The position numbers and the translations under genes were made by a program. Shown piece after piece: positions 25,682 to 34,620 of a DNA stretch of 64,000 nt (positions are counted from its first letter, which is position 1; each line of letters begins with the position of its first letter). A model generated the notes under the pieces. That model was given only the letters and a program-made list of their open reading frames with translations. It searched no databases and was not told where the DNA came from. This DNA comes from Anaerolineales bacterium (lineage in GTDB: Bacteria > Chloroflexota > Anaerolineae > Anaerolineales > Villigracilaceae), in assembly GCA_023382595.1 (NCBI GenBank), contig JAHDWB010000008.1, forward strand, positions 62,001 through 126,000, written 5' to 3'.

Positions 25682-27682
25682 ATGTCCGTCTACCTTCACG
25701 ACATCCCGCTCTCCCAAGCCCAAGCCCGCCTGCGTGAAGCCTTGCAGGATGCGAATCTGTGGCGCACGCTCGGCACGGAAGAAATTCCGCTCGATGAGAA
25801 TGCGCTGGGGCGCGTCACTGCCGAGCCAGTTTGGGCGTCCATCTCGTCGCCGCATTATCACGCCTCCGCGATGGACGGCTTTGCCGTCCGTGCTGTGGAG
25901 ACGAGCGGCGCACAGCCTTCCTCGCCATTAACCTTGTACACCGGTCCGCAAGCGCAGTATGTGGATACCGGCGATCCGCTGCCCGAATGGTCGAATGCTG
26001 TCATCCCCATCGAAAACGTCGAATCATTGGACGCGAACGGCGAGATCACCTCTGCCATCCGCGCGCCGAAATCCATCCGCATCCGCGCCGCCGTTGCGCC
26101 GTGGGCGCATGTCCGCCCGATGGGGGAGGATATCGTTGCCACGCAATTGGTACTTCCCGCCGGACATGTCCTCAAGCCCGTGGATTTGGGCGCCATCGCC
26201 GCGGCGGGACACCAGTCTATCCGCGTGGCGCGCAAGCCGAAGGTGGCAATCATCCCAACCGGAACGGAACTCGTCCCGATCGGCTCGAAACTCAAGGCGG
26301 GGGATATTCTCGAATACAACTCGCTTGTAATCGCCTCTCAAATTCGACAAATGGGCGGCGAATCGACCCGCTATCCGATCATAAAAGATGACTTTGATCT
26401 CATTTGTGAAAACGTTCGGCAAGCCGCGCAAACGCACGATCTGGTTCTGTTGAACGCAGGCTCCTCCGCCGGTGCGGAAGATTTTTCCGCCAAGGTGGTG
26501 GAAAAGTTGGGTCAATTGTTGGTGCATGGCGTGGCGGTGAGACCCGGTCATCCAGTTATTCTCGGTCTCATCAATCGAAAATCCGAAGACCTGAACCCTG
26601 ACACCTCACACCTGACACCGATCATTGGCGTCCCCGGCTATCCCGTCTCTGCCGCGCTCACCGTGGATATTTTCGCCGAACCCTTCATTGCCAAGTGGTT
26701 GGGGCGGCGTCCGCTGGAATTGCCGACCGAAGAAGCCACGCTCACGCGTAAGCTGGTCTCGCCTGCGGGCGATGATGACTTTGTGCGGGTTGTGGTCGGG
26801 AAAGTAGGCGGGAAATTGCTTGCGGCTCCACTTTCGCGCGGAGCGGGAGTGATCACATCGCTCGTCCAAGCGGATGGACTGGCATTGATCCCGAGCGGCA
26901 CGCAGGGCATGGAAGCGGGCGAGAAGATCCAAGTCCGCTTGTATCGCAAACGGAACGAGATCGAAAAGACCATCCTTGCCATCGGCTCGCACGACCTGAC
27001 GCTGGACTTGATCGCGCAATTCCTTGCGGAGCATGACCGCAGGCTGGCTTCCGCCAACGTCGGTTCGCAGGGCGGGCTGGTGGCGTTGCGGCGCGGCGCG
27101 GCGCATCTGGCAGGCTCGCACCTGCTCGATCCGCAAACGGGCGAATATAACATTTCCTACATCCGCCAGTACATGCCGAATATTCCGGTTAAGGTGGTTG
27201 CACTGGTGGGGCGCGATCAGGGCTTGATCGTGAAGAAGGGAAACCCAAAGGGAATCAAAAGCCTGGAAGACCTCAGCAGTTCCGCGTCGGGAGAGAGGCG
27301 TGATGTCCAGTTTGTGAACCGCCAGCGCGGGGCGGGCACGCGCGTCCTGCTCGACTATCATTTGAATTTGATGTCAATTCCCCCGGAGTCCATTGCGGGC
27401 TATACACAGGAAGAGTATACTCATTTGGGCGTGGCGGCGGCGGTGGCTTCGGGGCGTGCGGATTGCGGGCTGGGGATTGCCGCTGCGGCTCAGGCGTTGG
27501 ATCTGGACTTTATCCCGCTATTCCAGGAACGTTACGATCTGGTCATCCCCAAACAATTTGCGGATGACGAACTGCTTGCGCCTCTCTTCGACCTGCTGCC
27601 TGATCCGCGGTTCCGGGAGGCGGTATCTCACCTGAAAGGATATGACGTGTCTGTGATGGGCACGGTAATTTTGGAGGATTGA
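25682..27682 (+). CDS. moeA: MoeA-type molybdopterin protein fused to a periplasmic-binding-protein-like domain
   Basis: 666 aa. Residues 1-430 are MoeA (SAMDGFAVRAVET, the GDILEYNSLVI region, the NAGSSAGAEDF motif and GVPGYPVSAALT), which inserts molybdate into molybdopterin. Residues 440-660 resemble a type 2 substrate-binding fold (LASANVGSQGGLVALRRG, FVNRQRGAGTRVLLDYHL, GLGIAAAAQALDLDFIP) as found fused to some MoeA-like proteins. No signal peptide, so it is cytoplasmic. A short extra stretch (RKSEDLNPDTSHLTP, about 300-315) comes from repeat-like DNA at 26580-26625. The receiver-protein gene overlaps its stop by one base. Confidence 0.88.
   Translation: MSVYLHDIPLSQAQARLREALQDANLWRTLGTEEIPLDENALGRVTAEPVWASISSPHYHASAMDGFAVRAVETSGAQPSSPLTLYTGPQAQYVDTGDPLPEWSNAVIPIENVESLDANGEITSAIRAPKSIRIRAAVAPWAHVRPMGEDIVATQLVLPAGHVLKPVDLGAIAAAGHQSIRVARKPKVAIIPTGTELVPIGSKLKAGDILEYNSLVIASQIRQMGGESTRYPIIKDDFDLICENVRQAAQTHDLVLLNAGSSAGAEDFSAKVVEKLGQLLVHGVAVRPGHPVILGLINRKSEDLNPDTSHLTPIIGVPGYPVSAALTVDIFAEPFIAKWLGRRPLELPTEEATLTRKLVSPAGDDDFVRVVVGKVGGKLLAAPLSRGAGVITSLVQADGLALIPSGTQGMEAGEKIQVRLYRKRNEIEKTILAIGSHDLTLDLIAQFLAEHDRRLASANVGSQGGLVALRRGAAHLAGSHLLDPQTGEYNISYIRQYMPNIPVKVVALVGRDQGLIVKKGNPKGIKSLEDLSSSASGERRDVQFVNRQRGAGTRVLLDYHLNLMSIPPESIAGYTQEEYTHLGVAAAVASGRADCGLGIAAAAQALDLDFIPLFQERYDLVIPKQFADDELLAPLFDLLPDPRFREAVSHLKGYDVSVMGTVILED
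26585..26622. repeat. ACCTGA/ACACCTG simple repeat inside moeA
   Basis: CCTGAACCCTGACACCTCACACCTGACACC, a degenerate 7-base tandem, in frame, placed just before GVPGYPVSA. Confidence 0.65.
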
Positions 27683-28050
27683 TGCTGGAAGGATTGATCA
27701 TTGACGATAACCGCCAGACGGCGGATGCATTGCAGCAAATGTTGGGGCTGCTTGACCTGCCCGCGAAGGTGGCATATGGATCAAGCCCCGCCATGTCGAT
27801 TCTTGCGGGATTTATTCCCTCTTTTATTTGTCTCGATATCAACATGCCCGGCGTGGACGGCACGGAAGTGCTTGCCTACATCCGCCGCGAACCGCGCCTG
27901 ATGAAAGTGCCCGTGGTCATCATCACATCCGACGACCAGCCCGAAACACGCCAGCACGTGCTGCGCGGCGGCGCGCAGGCAATGGTGATCAAACCGGTGA
28001 CGCTCGATATGCTGGAAAGCGCGTTTAAGAAGGCGAAGATACTCTCGTAG
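27682..28050 (+). CDS. Single-domain response regulator
   Basis: 122 aa from ATG 27682 (GGAGG upstream; TGATG overlap with the previous stop). Receiver fold only: acidic pair IIDDN, phospho-acceptor Asp in CLDINMPG, Thr/Ser in IITSDD, Lys in VIKPVT. No output domain. It is cotranscribed with moeA-PBP; no histidine kinase is nearby. Confidence 0.92.
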   Translation: MLEGLIIDDNRQTADALQQMLGLLDLPAKVAYGSSPAMSILAGFIPSFICLDINMPGVDGTEVLAYIRREPRLMKVPVVIITSDDQPETRQHVLRGGAQAMVIKPVTLDMLESAFKKAKILS

Positions 28051-28060
28051 ATTTTTATGA

Positions 28061-28100
28061 AACAAAGTCCCTGACATTTCCAGTCAGGGACTTTGTTTTT
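28061..28100. terminator. Terminator after the receiver gene
   Basis: AACAAAGTCCCTGAC/GTCAGGGACTTTGTT 15-bp stem followed by T-rich sequence; convergent genes on both sides. Confidence 0.9.
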
Positions 28101-28883
28101 TTATGGTTTGGGCCAGGGGATGTCCACAGGCTGGGAGTAGCCGTGTTTTTCCACGGTGTACAGCTTTCCATGTGAAGGCGAGTGGCAGCCCGCCTCGTCC
28201 TTGACCGTGAGCGTGGTGCTGTACTGGTCGGGGTAGGAAAAAGTCCACCACAGATAGGCGCCGCCCTGACAGACAAAGGCTTCGATGAAATAGCCGCGGT
28301 CATCGTCCTGGGTCATCTCGACCTGGTCCCAAGAAATGGTGACCTGATCTCCTTTGCGGGATGCCTGCACATCTTGCGGAGGTCCGTACATATTGCTGCC
28401 GATGGATTGCAGATTTGGTTCCACTTTTGGGAGCGTGCTGACATCGCCGACCATTTCCACGGTGGAGGGGGCGACCCAGCACGAGTAACTGAGTTTTTCG
28501 AACTGGACGTACAGCCACTGGCTGTACACTGCCCGCCAGCGGACAACGCCCTTGTCGCCGGTGTAGAGATCGGCGGCGTGAAGATACGCTGTGGACGGTC
28601 CGTAGCGGCAGCGTGCCTGCTGGTTGACGGTCACTGTGGGCTGTGAGGAGGTCGGCGTGGCAGTGGGCTGCGGCGTGAATGTGACCGTTGGTGTAAAGGC
28701 AGTTGTCGGGGTGGATGTGGCGGTTGGGACGAGGGTCGCTGTGGAGGTGGGGACAGGGACAGGCGTCGATGTCTCCGTCCATGCGGCAGCGGTGAGGATG
28801 GCTTGGTCCTCAGGCGAAAGTGACGGTCCGCAGGCGGAAATGGCAAGCAAAACAGGCAAAAGCATTAAGCACATTCTTCTCAT
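28101..28883 (-). CDS. Lipoprotein with Thr/Pro linker and SH3b-like domain
   Basis: 260 aa. Lipobox AISAC near residue 18. A long Thr/Pro/Val linker (about 38-85, repeats of TPT and TATP) is typical of exported proteins of this lineage. Then an SH3b-like part (CRYGPSTAYLHAADLYTGDKG) and a C-terminal beta-rich domain with paired Cys. The function is unknown; SH3b domains often bind cell-wall or surface ligands. It overlaps the deacetylase gene by four bases (ATGA). Confidence 0.82.
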   Translation of the reverse strand: MRRMCLMLLPVLLAISACGPSLSPEDQAILTAAAWTETSTPVPVPTSTATLVPTATSTPTTAFTPTVTFTPQPTATPTSSQPTVTVNQQARCRYGPSTAYLHAADLYTGDKGVVRWRAVYSQWLYVQFEKLSYSCWVAPSTVEMVGDVSTLPKVEPNLQSIGSNMYGPPQDVQASRKGDQVTISWDQVEMTQDDDRGYFIEAFVCQGGAYLWWTFSYPDQYSTTLTVKDEAGCHSPSHGKLYTVEKHGYSQPVDIPWPKP

Positions 28884-29914
28884 TTGAAATTCTCCAATAA
28901 AGTGACTGTGTTTTCGCCAAGCGCTTCGTTGGCGTAGCCGCCTTCCATGATGACAGCGGTTGGGAGGTTCAATCCGGCGATCCGTTTTCCGATCCCAGAA
29001 AATCCCTCGCGCGTGACGTGAAAGGTGCCAAGCGGATCGCCATTGAAGGTGTCTGCGCCGAAGGAAAGGACAAGGAAATCGGGCGCGAATTTGCGGATCA
29101 TCGTCAACGCTTCTTCCAATGCCGAAAGATACACTTCGTCTCCGGTATCTTTCGGGAGCGGGAAATTTCTGTGGAAACCAAGCCCCGCGCCTGCGCCGGT
29201 CTCGTCTGCGAAGCCGATGTAATGAGGATATTCGAAATCCGGGTCGCCGTGAATGGAAATGGTCAGCACATCATTGCGTTCGTAGAAAATATCCTGTGTG
29301 CCGTTGCCGCCATGATAATCGATATCGAGGATGGCAACCTTGCCTTTCGTGGAAAGCCAATTCGCGGCGACGGCGGTGTTATTGATGAAGCAGTAGCCAG
29401 CGGCATAATCCCTCCCGGCATGGTGACCGGGCGGACGGCATAAGGCAAACGCAGACTGTCCGTGAACAATGGACGATGCGGCGCTCAAGGCAATGTTCGC
29501 AGATGCCAGCGCGGCGTTATACGTCCCTGCTACGATGCAGGCGGAGAGATCCATCAGGTAGTAGCCGCCGCGTCCGCGGATGGAGGCGGTGGGGCGCGCT
29601 GTGCGTCGCAATGCAAAGGTCGCCGGCAGGAAGGCGTGCAGTTCGGGCGCAGCCGCAATTTCGGGGTCAGAATCCAGCCATTCGTCCCAGCAGGATGCGA
29701 GGAAGTTGAGATATGCCCGGTCGTGCACGGCGAGGATCGGGTCGAGTCCAAAATCATCCGGCTCGCAAAACTCCGCCCAATCCGTTTTTTTAAGCGCAGA
29801 TACGATTTGATCCATGCGGTCAGGATTTTCATAATACGGCACACGAATTCCGCCGTCGAACACCTCGAACGGCGGATAATGATTTCGATGTTCTTCCGAG
29901 TACAATATTTTCAT
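28880..29914 (-). CDS. Histone deacetylase family enzyme, acetylpolyamine amidohydrolase-like
   Basis: 344 aa. HDAC fold with Zn ligands in DIDYHGGNGTQ, the catalytic His pair in CRPPGHHAGRDYA, and a C-terminal FGADTF and MEGGYA. The family removes acetyl groups from polyamines or small amides. A TAAAAT lies ten bases before the ATG, giving a very short leader. Divergent from the nitroreductase gene. Confidence 0.92.
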   Translation of the reverse strand: MKILYSEEHRNHYPPFEVFDGGIRVPYYENPDRMDQIVSALKKTDWAEFCEPDDFGLDPILAVHDRAYLNFLASCWDEWLDSDPEIAAAPELHAFLPATFALRRTARPTASIRGRGGYYLMDLSACIVAGTYNAALASANIALSAASSIVHGQSAFALCRPPGHHAGRDYAAGYCFINNTAVAANWLSTKGKVAILDIDYHGGNGTQDIFYERNDVLTISIHGDPDFEYPHYIGFADETGAGAGLGFHRNFPLPKDTGDEVYLSALEEALTMIRKFAPDFLVLSFGADTFNGDPLGTFHVTREGFSGIGKRIAGLNLPTAVIMEGGYANEALGENTVTLLENFK

Positions 29915-29961
29915 GGTAAGACAATTTTACCCGCAAGCGTCTGTGTTGCCGGAGGAACCAA

Positions 29962-30522
29962 ATGGAAGTTTTTGAAGCGATTCATGGAAGAGTCACAATC
30001 GGCAAGGTAAAGCCTGACCCATTGCCGCGCGACCTGATCGAGAAGTTGTTGAGCGCCGCCGTGCAAGCGCCGAACCATTATAAGGTGCGCCCGTGGCGTT
30101 TTGTAGTCTTGACCGGGGATGGGCGGAAAAAACTGGGCGATGTTTTTGCCGCCTCTTTTCTGGACCGGAATCCTGATGCGCCCAAGGAAGCCGCGGAGAA
30201 ACCCCGAAGCTTGCCGCTGCGCGCACCGGTGGTCATCGCCGTTGGCGCGGACAAACCCGCCCCTGATTCCAAAGCCATCGAGATCGAGAATGTCTCTGCG
30301 GTCTCCGCGGCGGCGCAAAATATTCTGCTTGCCGCCCACGCGCTGGGGCTTGGCGCGATCTGGCGCACGGGTGAATGGGCGCGCGATGCGAAGGTCAAGG
30401 AATTTTTGGGCTTCGAAGCCGACCAGCATTTGATCGGTTTCATCTATATCGGCTACCCGGAAGCGACGCCGGAACCGCACGCCCGCGCCGGATTTGAAGA
30501 CCGCGTAACGTGGATCGGATAA
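29962..30522 (+). CDS. Nitroreductase family protein
   Basis: 186 aa; GGAGG lies ahead of the ATG. FMN-dependent nitroreductase fold with R10-x-T type start (HGRVTIGKVK), AAVQAPNHYKVRPWRF and the GLGAIWRTGEWA helix. Length and pattern are like YdjA-type short members. It reduces nitro compounds or quinones with NAD(P)H; the substrate is unknown. Confidence 0.9.
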   Translation: MEVFEAIHGRVTIGKVKPDPLPRDLIEKLLSAAVQAPNHYKVRPWRFVVLTGDGRKKLGDVFAASFLDRNPDAPKEAAEKPRSLPLRAPVVIAVGADKPAPDSKAIEIENVSAVSAAAQNILLAAHALGLGAIWRTGEWARDAKVKEFLGFEADQHLIGFIYIGYPEATPEPHARAGFEDRVTWIG

Positions 30523-30535
30523 GCCATCTTGTGTG

Positions 30536-30568
30536 AAAACGGGCAGTGAAAATCACTGCCCGTTTTTT
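30536..30568. terminator. Terminator between nitroreductase and DUF1684 genes
   Basis: AAAACGGGCAGTGA/TCACTGCCCGTTTT stem with T run. Confidence 0.9.
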
Positions 30569-31383
30569 TATTCGTGATATTTCAATTCGCCCGCTTCAAT
30601 GGAGATCGGCAGGCGGTTTTCCTGCGGTACAAGCGGGCAAGTGGCGTACGGCGTGTAAGCGCAGGGCCAGTTATCTGTGAGGTTGAAATCAAGAATGAAC
30701 TCATCCGTTTTGGGTGGTGGAATGTAAATTCTGCGCCCGCCGCCATAAGTGGTTTTGGAGTTCGTCCCGTCCGCAAAATGCAGGAGCAGTTTTTCCCCGC
30801 TTTTTTCGGCTTGGAGCACGCAGTCCGTGCCGTGCAGGTTAAATTGCGCCTGCCCCAGCAGAACAGCCTGTACCTCCGTTCCGATGACCTCCGTCTTTTT
30901 GATCGTCCTGGGCGGGTCGTAGGGGATAAATCTGGCAGTAACGCGATAACCTTCATTGACTGGATAATATTTCAACCCATTGAAATTCATTTTGGATGGC
31001 GCTTCCCGGTCCCACATGCGGATGAGGGGAGCGCCGCCGCGGATGATGATTTTCATGACGAGCGAGTTGACTTGGATGATATCCGGCTCCGCGTTGTGAT
31101 CTGAGATCAGCGGGCGGGTGGTGAGGTCGGGGGAGTTGGATGTGAATTCAATTCCCTGCGCGGGTTTGAAAAAGACCTGTCCGTTGACGAGAGTGAAACT
31201 TCCGCAAACAGGTTCGGGGAAGGATGGATGCGAGATCTTGTTATCATCGTCACTGCCGAAGGGGTTTTCGCCCTCCTCCAGCCAGAACAACCCGGCGAGG
31301 TTCATCCAATGCAGAGAATCGGCTTTGATGGCTTCGTCCTTTTGTTGGCGCGCCAGTTGAATGGTTTCTTGGTAGGATGTCAT
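30568..31383 (-). CDS. DUF1684 protein, copy 1
   Basis: 271 aa from ATG 31383 (MTSYQETIQLARQQKDEAIK), one base after the phosphodiesterase stop. DUF1684 features: SLHWMNLAGLFWLEEGENPFGS, KYYPVNEGYRV, and the C-terminal FILDFNLTDNWPCAYTPYATCPLVP. The two Cys and the PCAYT motif recur in the paralogue at 52715. The biochemical role is unknown. Confidence 0.88.
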   Translation of the reverse strand: MTSYQETIQLARQQKDEAIKADSLHWMNLAGLFWLEEGENPFGSDDDNKISHPSFPEPVCGSFTLVNGQVFFKPAQGIEFTSNSPDLTTRPLISDHNAEPDIIQVNSLVMKIIIRGGAPLIRMWDREAPSKMNFNGLKYYPVNEGYRVTARFIPYDPPRTIKKTEVIGTEVQAVLLGQAQFNLHGTDCVLQAEKSGEKLLLHFADGTNSKTTYGGGRRIYIPPPKTDEFILDFNLTDNWPCAYTPYATCPLVPQENRLPISIEAGELKYHE

Positions 31384-31384
31384 A

Positions 31385-32263
31385 TTATCGCCCCAGGATC
31401 TCGAGCATGAGATCGGGTCTGTCTGTAATGATGCCATCCACGCCCCAATCGATGAACTTGCGCATGGTCTCTTCGTCGTTGATCGTCCACGGCTCGACGG
31501 CAAGATTGCGGGCGTGTGCGGCTCTGACGAAGGATGGCGTCATGACGGTGATGCCGCTCGATTCTTGCGGGACTTGCAAGGAGAAGAAATGCGGGGTGAA
31601 GAAACTGCCAAGATAGGCTTTGGTCATGAGGACAAAGACGGTCGTTTCCTGCCTCGCGCTGGAGGTCGCGACCCCGGGGCATTCGCGGCGGAATTCCTGA
31701 AGTCGTTCGTCATGGAAGGAGGCGACCAATACCTTGTTTTCCATGTTGTATCGATGGATGAGTTCACAGAAGGGTTTTGCCATCGATGCGTTCGTCTTCT
31801 TGAGTTCGATGGTCATGCGCATATCGGGGAAGGCGGTGAAGACCTCCTCCATGGTCGGCACGGTGACATCCTGCCCGCGGAAGGGATGGGTCGCGCCGTC
31901 GTCGCGTGTCCAATCGTAGCCGGCGTCTAATTCCTTGAGTTCGGCGAGCGTCATCGCCTCGATCTCGCCGGTCCCGTCGGTGGTGCGGTCCACAGTCTCA
32001 TCGTGCATGAGGATGAGGACGCCATCGCTGGTGATGTGCAGGTCCATTTCGAGCACGTCCACGCCGAGATCAACGGCGTTTTGAAAGGCGAGCATTGTAT
32101 TGCCGGGCCACAAATGGTCGCCGCCCTGATGGGCGATGACGAGCGGATAGTTCAGATCCGCGGCGTAGTAGGGATGATGCGGCGCGGGGCGGGTGGTGAG
32201 GCGAAAGGTGATTATGGCTGTGAGTAGGAAGATGACGATATAGTGCCAGCGTTTGAGTTTCAT
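31385..32263 (-). CDS. Glycerophosphodiester phosphodiesterase, membrane-anchored
   Basis: 292 aa. One N-terminal membrane helix (YIVIFLLTAIITF), then the GDPD barrel: IAHQGG, the metal ligands in EMDLHITSDGVLILMHDE, and ELKKTN. It releases glycerol 3-phosphate and an alcohol from phospholipid headgroups, on the outer face of the membrane. TAAAAT lies about 28 bases upstream. Confidence 0.92.
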   Translation of the reverse strand: MKLKRWHYIVIFLLTAIITFRLTTRPAPHHPYYAADLNYPLVIAHQGGDHLWPGNTMLAFQNAVDLGVDVLEMDLHITSDGVLILMHDETVDRTTDGTGEIEAMTLAELKELDAGYDWTRDDGATHPFRGQDVTVPTMEEVFTAFPDMRMTIELKKTNASMAKPFCELIHRYNMENKVLVASFHDERLQEFRRECPGVATSSARQETTVFVLMTKAYLGSFFTPHFFSLQVPQESSGITVMTPSFVRAAHARNLAVEPWTINDEETMRKFIDWGVDGIITDRPDLMLEILGR

Positions 32264-32365
32264 GCGTCTGCTCCGAATTGGTATCGTGCTATTTTACCTT
32301 TAAGAATTGACATGCTCCATCTTTTCACGTATAAACGAGTCAAAACAGATACCCTGGAGGCATAT

Positions 32366-32800
32366 ATGCTTGCAATGCGTTTGTTGGCGGAAGGCGCGGA
32401 GGGTCCGAACACGGAACTTTTGTGGTTGTTGTATATCGGAATTGCTTTTTTTGTACTGGTGATCATCGCCGGGTGGCTGACTGCTCCAAGGCGGCAGGAA
32501 CAGGCTGCGGCGGAGTCTGAGGCGCTCAAATCCAAGGGGAAAAAGGTTGCAGATGATCTGACCCGAATCGAGGGGATCGGTCCGAAAGTGACAAAGGTCT
32601 TGAAGGCGGCGGGCATTACGACGTTCGAGGACCTTGCCAATGCAAAGGCTGTAGACGTTCAGAACGTGCTCGATGAGGCAGGTTTGCAGATGATGAATCC
32701 CGAAGGATGGATCGACCAGGCGAAGTTGGCTGTGAAGGAGGATTGGGCGGGGTTCGAGAAACTGCAGCGCAGATTGAAAGGCGGGCGGAGGGTTAAGTAG
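32366..32800 (+). CDS. Membrane-anchored helix-hairpin-helix (DUF4332-like) protein
   Basis: 144 aa from ATG 32366, chosen because GGAGG lies five bases upstream; the longer frames lack such a site. A membrane helix (LLWLLYIGIAFFVLVIIAGWL) precedes a helix-hairpin-helix repeat (LTRIEGIGPKVTKVLKAAGI, DVQNVLDEAGLQMM). Such domains bind DNA non-specifically or mediate contacts. Function unknown. Confidence 0.8.
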   Translation: MLAMRLLAEGAEGPNTELLWLLYIGIAFFVLVIIAGWLTAPRRQEQAAAESEALKSKGKKVADDLTRIEGIGPKVTKVLKAAGITTFEDLANAKAVDVQNVLDEAGLQMMNPEGWIDQAKLAVKEDWAGFEKLQRRLKGGRRVK

Positions 32801-32813
32801 GCTGCTGCCGGTT

Positions 32814-32829
32814 TGTAACTTAAGTCACT
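32814..32829. promoter_or_regulatory. Degenerate CRP/FNR-type site upstream of the cytochrome c gene
   Basis: TGTAACTTAAGTCACT differs from the site at 6501-6516 (TGTGAATTAAGTCACA) at three positions. The right half is intact. Confidence 0.25.
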
Positions 32830-32892
32830 GTATATAAACTCGCAACCTACATATAATCCGCCCATGTCAAGAATATCAACTGGAGGTATGAG

Positions 32893-33297
32893 ATGAAAAA
32901 AGTCATGTTTGCTGTGTTCGTTCTTGCAGCGTTGATGGTCGCGGCTTGCGGTGATGGAGGCAGTTCGGGCGCGCCGGCGGAGATCCCTGCTGTTCCGTCT
33001 GATTATGCCGGTTTGACCAATCCGCTTGGTGCGGATGCGGCTTCGGCCGGCGCTTCGATCTACAAGACCAATTGCGAGTCCTGCCACGGTCCTCAGGGAC
33101 ACGGTGACGGTCCTGCCGGTCTCGCGCTTGATCCTGCTCCACAGAATTTACCCGAGCTGACAGCCCAGGTTGGGGATGATTTCCTGTTCTGGCGCATTTC
33201 CACCGGCGTGGATGGCACTTCCATGGTGGCGTGGAAGGGTATTCTGACCGATGAACAGATCTGGCAGACGGTTGCGTATATTCGAACATTAAGATAA
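32893..33297 (+). CDS. Class I cytochrome c lipoprotein
   Basis: 134 aa; ATG 32893 with GGAGG upstream. Lipobox VAAC, one haem motif CESCH, and an axial Met likely in TSMVAWKG. Small cytochromes of this type shuttle electrons outside the cytoplasm. TATAAT lies at 32852-32857. A degenerate copy of the redox palindrome lies further upstream, hinting at shared control with the multihaem operon. Confidence 0.92.
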   Translation: MKKVMFAVFVLAALMVAACGDGGSSGAPAEIPAVPSDYAGLTNPLGADAASAGASIYKTNCESCHGPQGHGDGPAGLALDPAPQNLPELTAQVGDDFLFWRISTGVDGTSMVAWKGILTDEQIWQTVAYIRTLR

Positions 33298-33310
33298 TCT
33301 GTATTTCGAT

Positions 33311-33344
33311 GAAAAGGACGCGCCATTCGGCGCGTCCTTTTTTG
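33311..33344. terminator. Terminator after the cytochrome c gene
   Basis: AAAAGGACGCGCC/GGCGCGTCCTTTT stem with extra T. Confidence 0.92.
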
Positions 33345-33364
33345 TTTCAATAAGATATCGTGAA

Positions 33365-33736
33365 TTATTCCTGATCTTCCAGTAATTCTTTTATTCGTTC
33401 GGATAGCTCATCAGGGTGGAATGGCTTTGTAATGTAATCGCTTGCGCCTGCTCCAAAAGCGACCGCCCGGCTGTCGCTATCATCAAGCGCGGTGACAATA
33501 ATGATCGGGGTGGACGCGAATTCCGGCACTTCCCGCAGCATGCGGGTCAGGCGGAAGCCGTCGGGTTGGGGCATCATCAGGTCGACCAAGAATAGGTCCG
33601 GTTTGACGAGGCGGGCGGTCTCAACAGCCAGTGAACTCTCGTTCAGGCTCACGGTCTCATAGCCTTCAATGGCTAACAGTTTTTCCAGCAGCGTTGTTAC
33701 AAGATGGTCGTCGTCCACGATCAAAATTTTTGTCAT
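33365..33736 (-). CDS. Single-domain response regulator (third of three in a row)
   Basis: 123 aa from ATG 33736 (MTKILIVDDDHLV). Receiver only: DDD acidic cluster, phospho-Asp in LVDLMMPQPDG, TALDDSDS, and Lys in ITKPFHPDEL. It resembles the product of 34255 more than that of 33857, suggesting duplication. No kinase in the window. Confidence 0.92.
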   Translation of the reverse strand: MTKILIVDDDHLVTTLLEKLLAIEGYETVSLNESSLAVETARLVKPDLFLVDLMMPQPDGFRLTRMLREVPEFASTPIIIVTALDDSDSRAVAFGAGASDYITKPFHPDELSERIKELLEDQE

Positions 33737-33856
33737 AGTGTGCCTTGGTCTTATGAAGTATCTGGATTTCCGCCAATCATACAACTAAAAAAGGGCTGGG
33801 ACAGTCTCCCTGCGGGCAAACACAAGGAGGTTGTAAGGTTGGTGTGGCAGCGTGAA

Positions 33857-34231
33857 TTAATGGCGCTGCTCTCCTAGGATGGTGTTAATCTCCTGCATGA
33901 ACTTGTTGGGGATGATGGGCTTGGTGATAAAGGAGTTCGCACCCGCATTGGCTGCATCCCGTTTGGTGCCTTCATCTCCCAGCGCGGACACCATCACGAC
34001 CGGGATGTGGCTGATGCTGGAATCGGATTTGATGAACTTGCAGATGGCGATGCCGTTGATCTCCGCCATCATGATGTCCAGCAGGATCAGGTCCGGCATG
34101 AGGGATTTTGTCGATTCAAGCGCGTGCTTGCTTTCGTTGATGGAAAACGGTTCGTGACCGTAGGTTTTGATGATGCTTTCCAGCAGGCTGGTCGTTTCTA
34201 TGTCATCATCCACGATTAATATCTTTGCCAT
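33857..34231 (-). CDS. Single-domain response regulator (second of three)
   Basis: 124 aa from the second ATG (34231), which is seven bases after GGAG; the first ATG at 34237 is too close. Receiver only: DDD, LLDIMMAEINGI, MVSALGDEG, ITKPIIPNKF. The order and strand suggest a single unit with its two neighbours. Confidence 0.9.
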   Translation of the reverse strand: MAKILIVDDDIETTSLLESIIKTYGHEPFSINESKHALESTKSLMPDLILLDIMMAEINGIAICKFIKSDSSISHIPVVMVSALGDEGTKRDAANAGANSFITKPIIPNKFMQEINTILGEQRH

Positions 34232-34254
34232 GAGCATTCTCCATTAAAGAACAA

Positions 34255-34620
34255 TTATTCGGATCGGACGAGCAGCATATCGATTCTGGTTGAGAGTTCG
34301 TCAAGATTGAAAGGCTTTGTAAGGTAGTCATTTGCGCCAAAGGTCGCGGCTTTGCTGTTGCTGTTATCCAAGGCGGTGATGATCAGGATCGGGGTTTGTG
34401 AAAACCTGGGGGTGTTTCTCAGCATCCGGCAGAGCGTGAACCCGTCGGGCGGCGGCATCATGATGTCAAGGAGGAAGATATCCGGTTCCACCGAATTTGC
34501 CATCTGGATGGTCTTTGAGCTTTGGTTAAGGGTGGTGACCTGATGACCAACGGACGACAGAAAACGACCAAGAAGCGTCGTTACCTTTTCGTCGTCATCC
34601 ACAATCATGATCTTTGCCAT
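34255..34620 (-). CDS. Single-domain response regulator (first of three)
   Basis: 121 aa. Receiver only: MAKIMIVDDDEKV, LLDIMMPPPDGF, ITALDNSNSK, LTKPFNLDEL. TATAAT at 34670-34665 on the same strand is the likely promoter of all three genes. It is divergent from a PilZ gene, so the set may signal to c-di-GMP-dependent behaviour. Confidence 0.92.
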   Translation of the reverse strand: MAKIMIVDDDEKVTTLLGRFLSSVGHQVTTLNQSSKTIQMANSVEPDIFLLDIMMPPPDGFTLCRMLRNTPRFSQTPILIITALDNSNSKAATFGANDYLTKPFNLDELSTRIDMLLVRSE

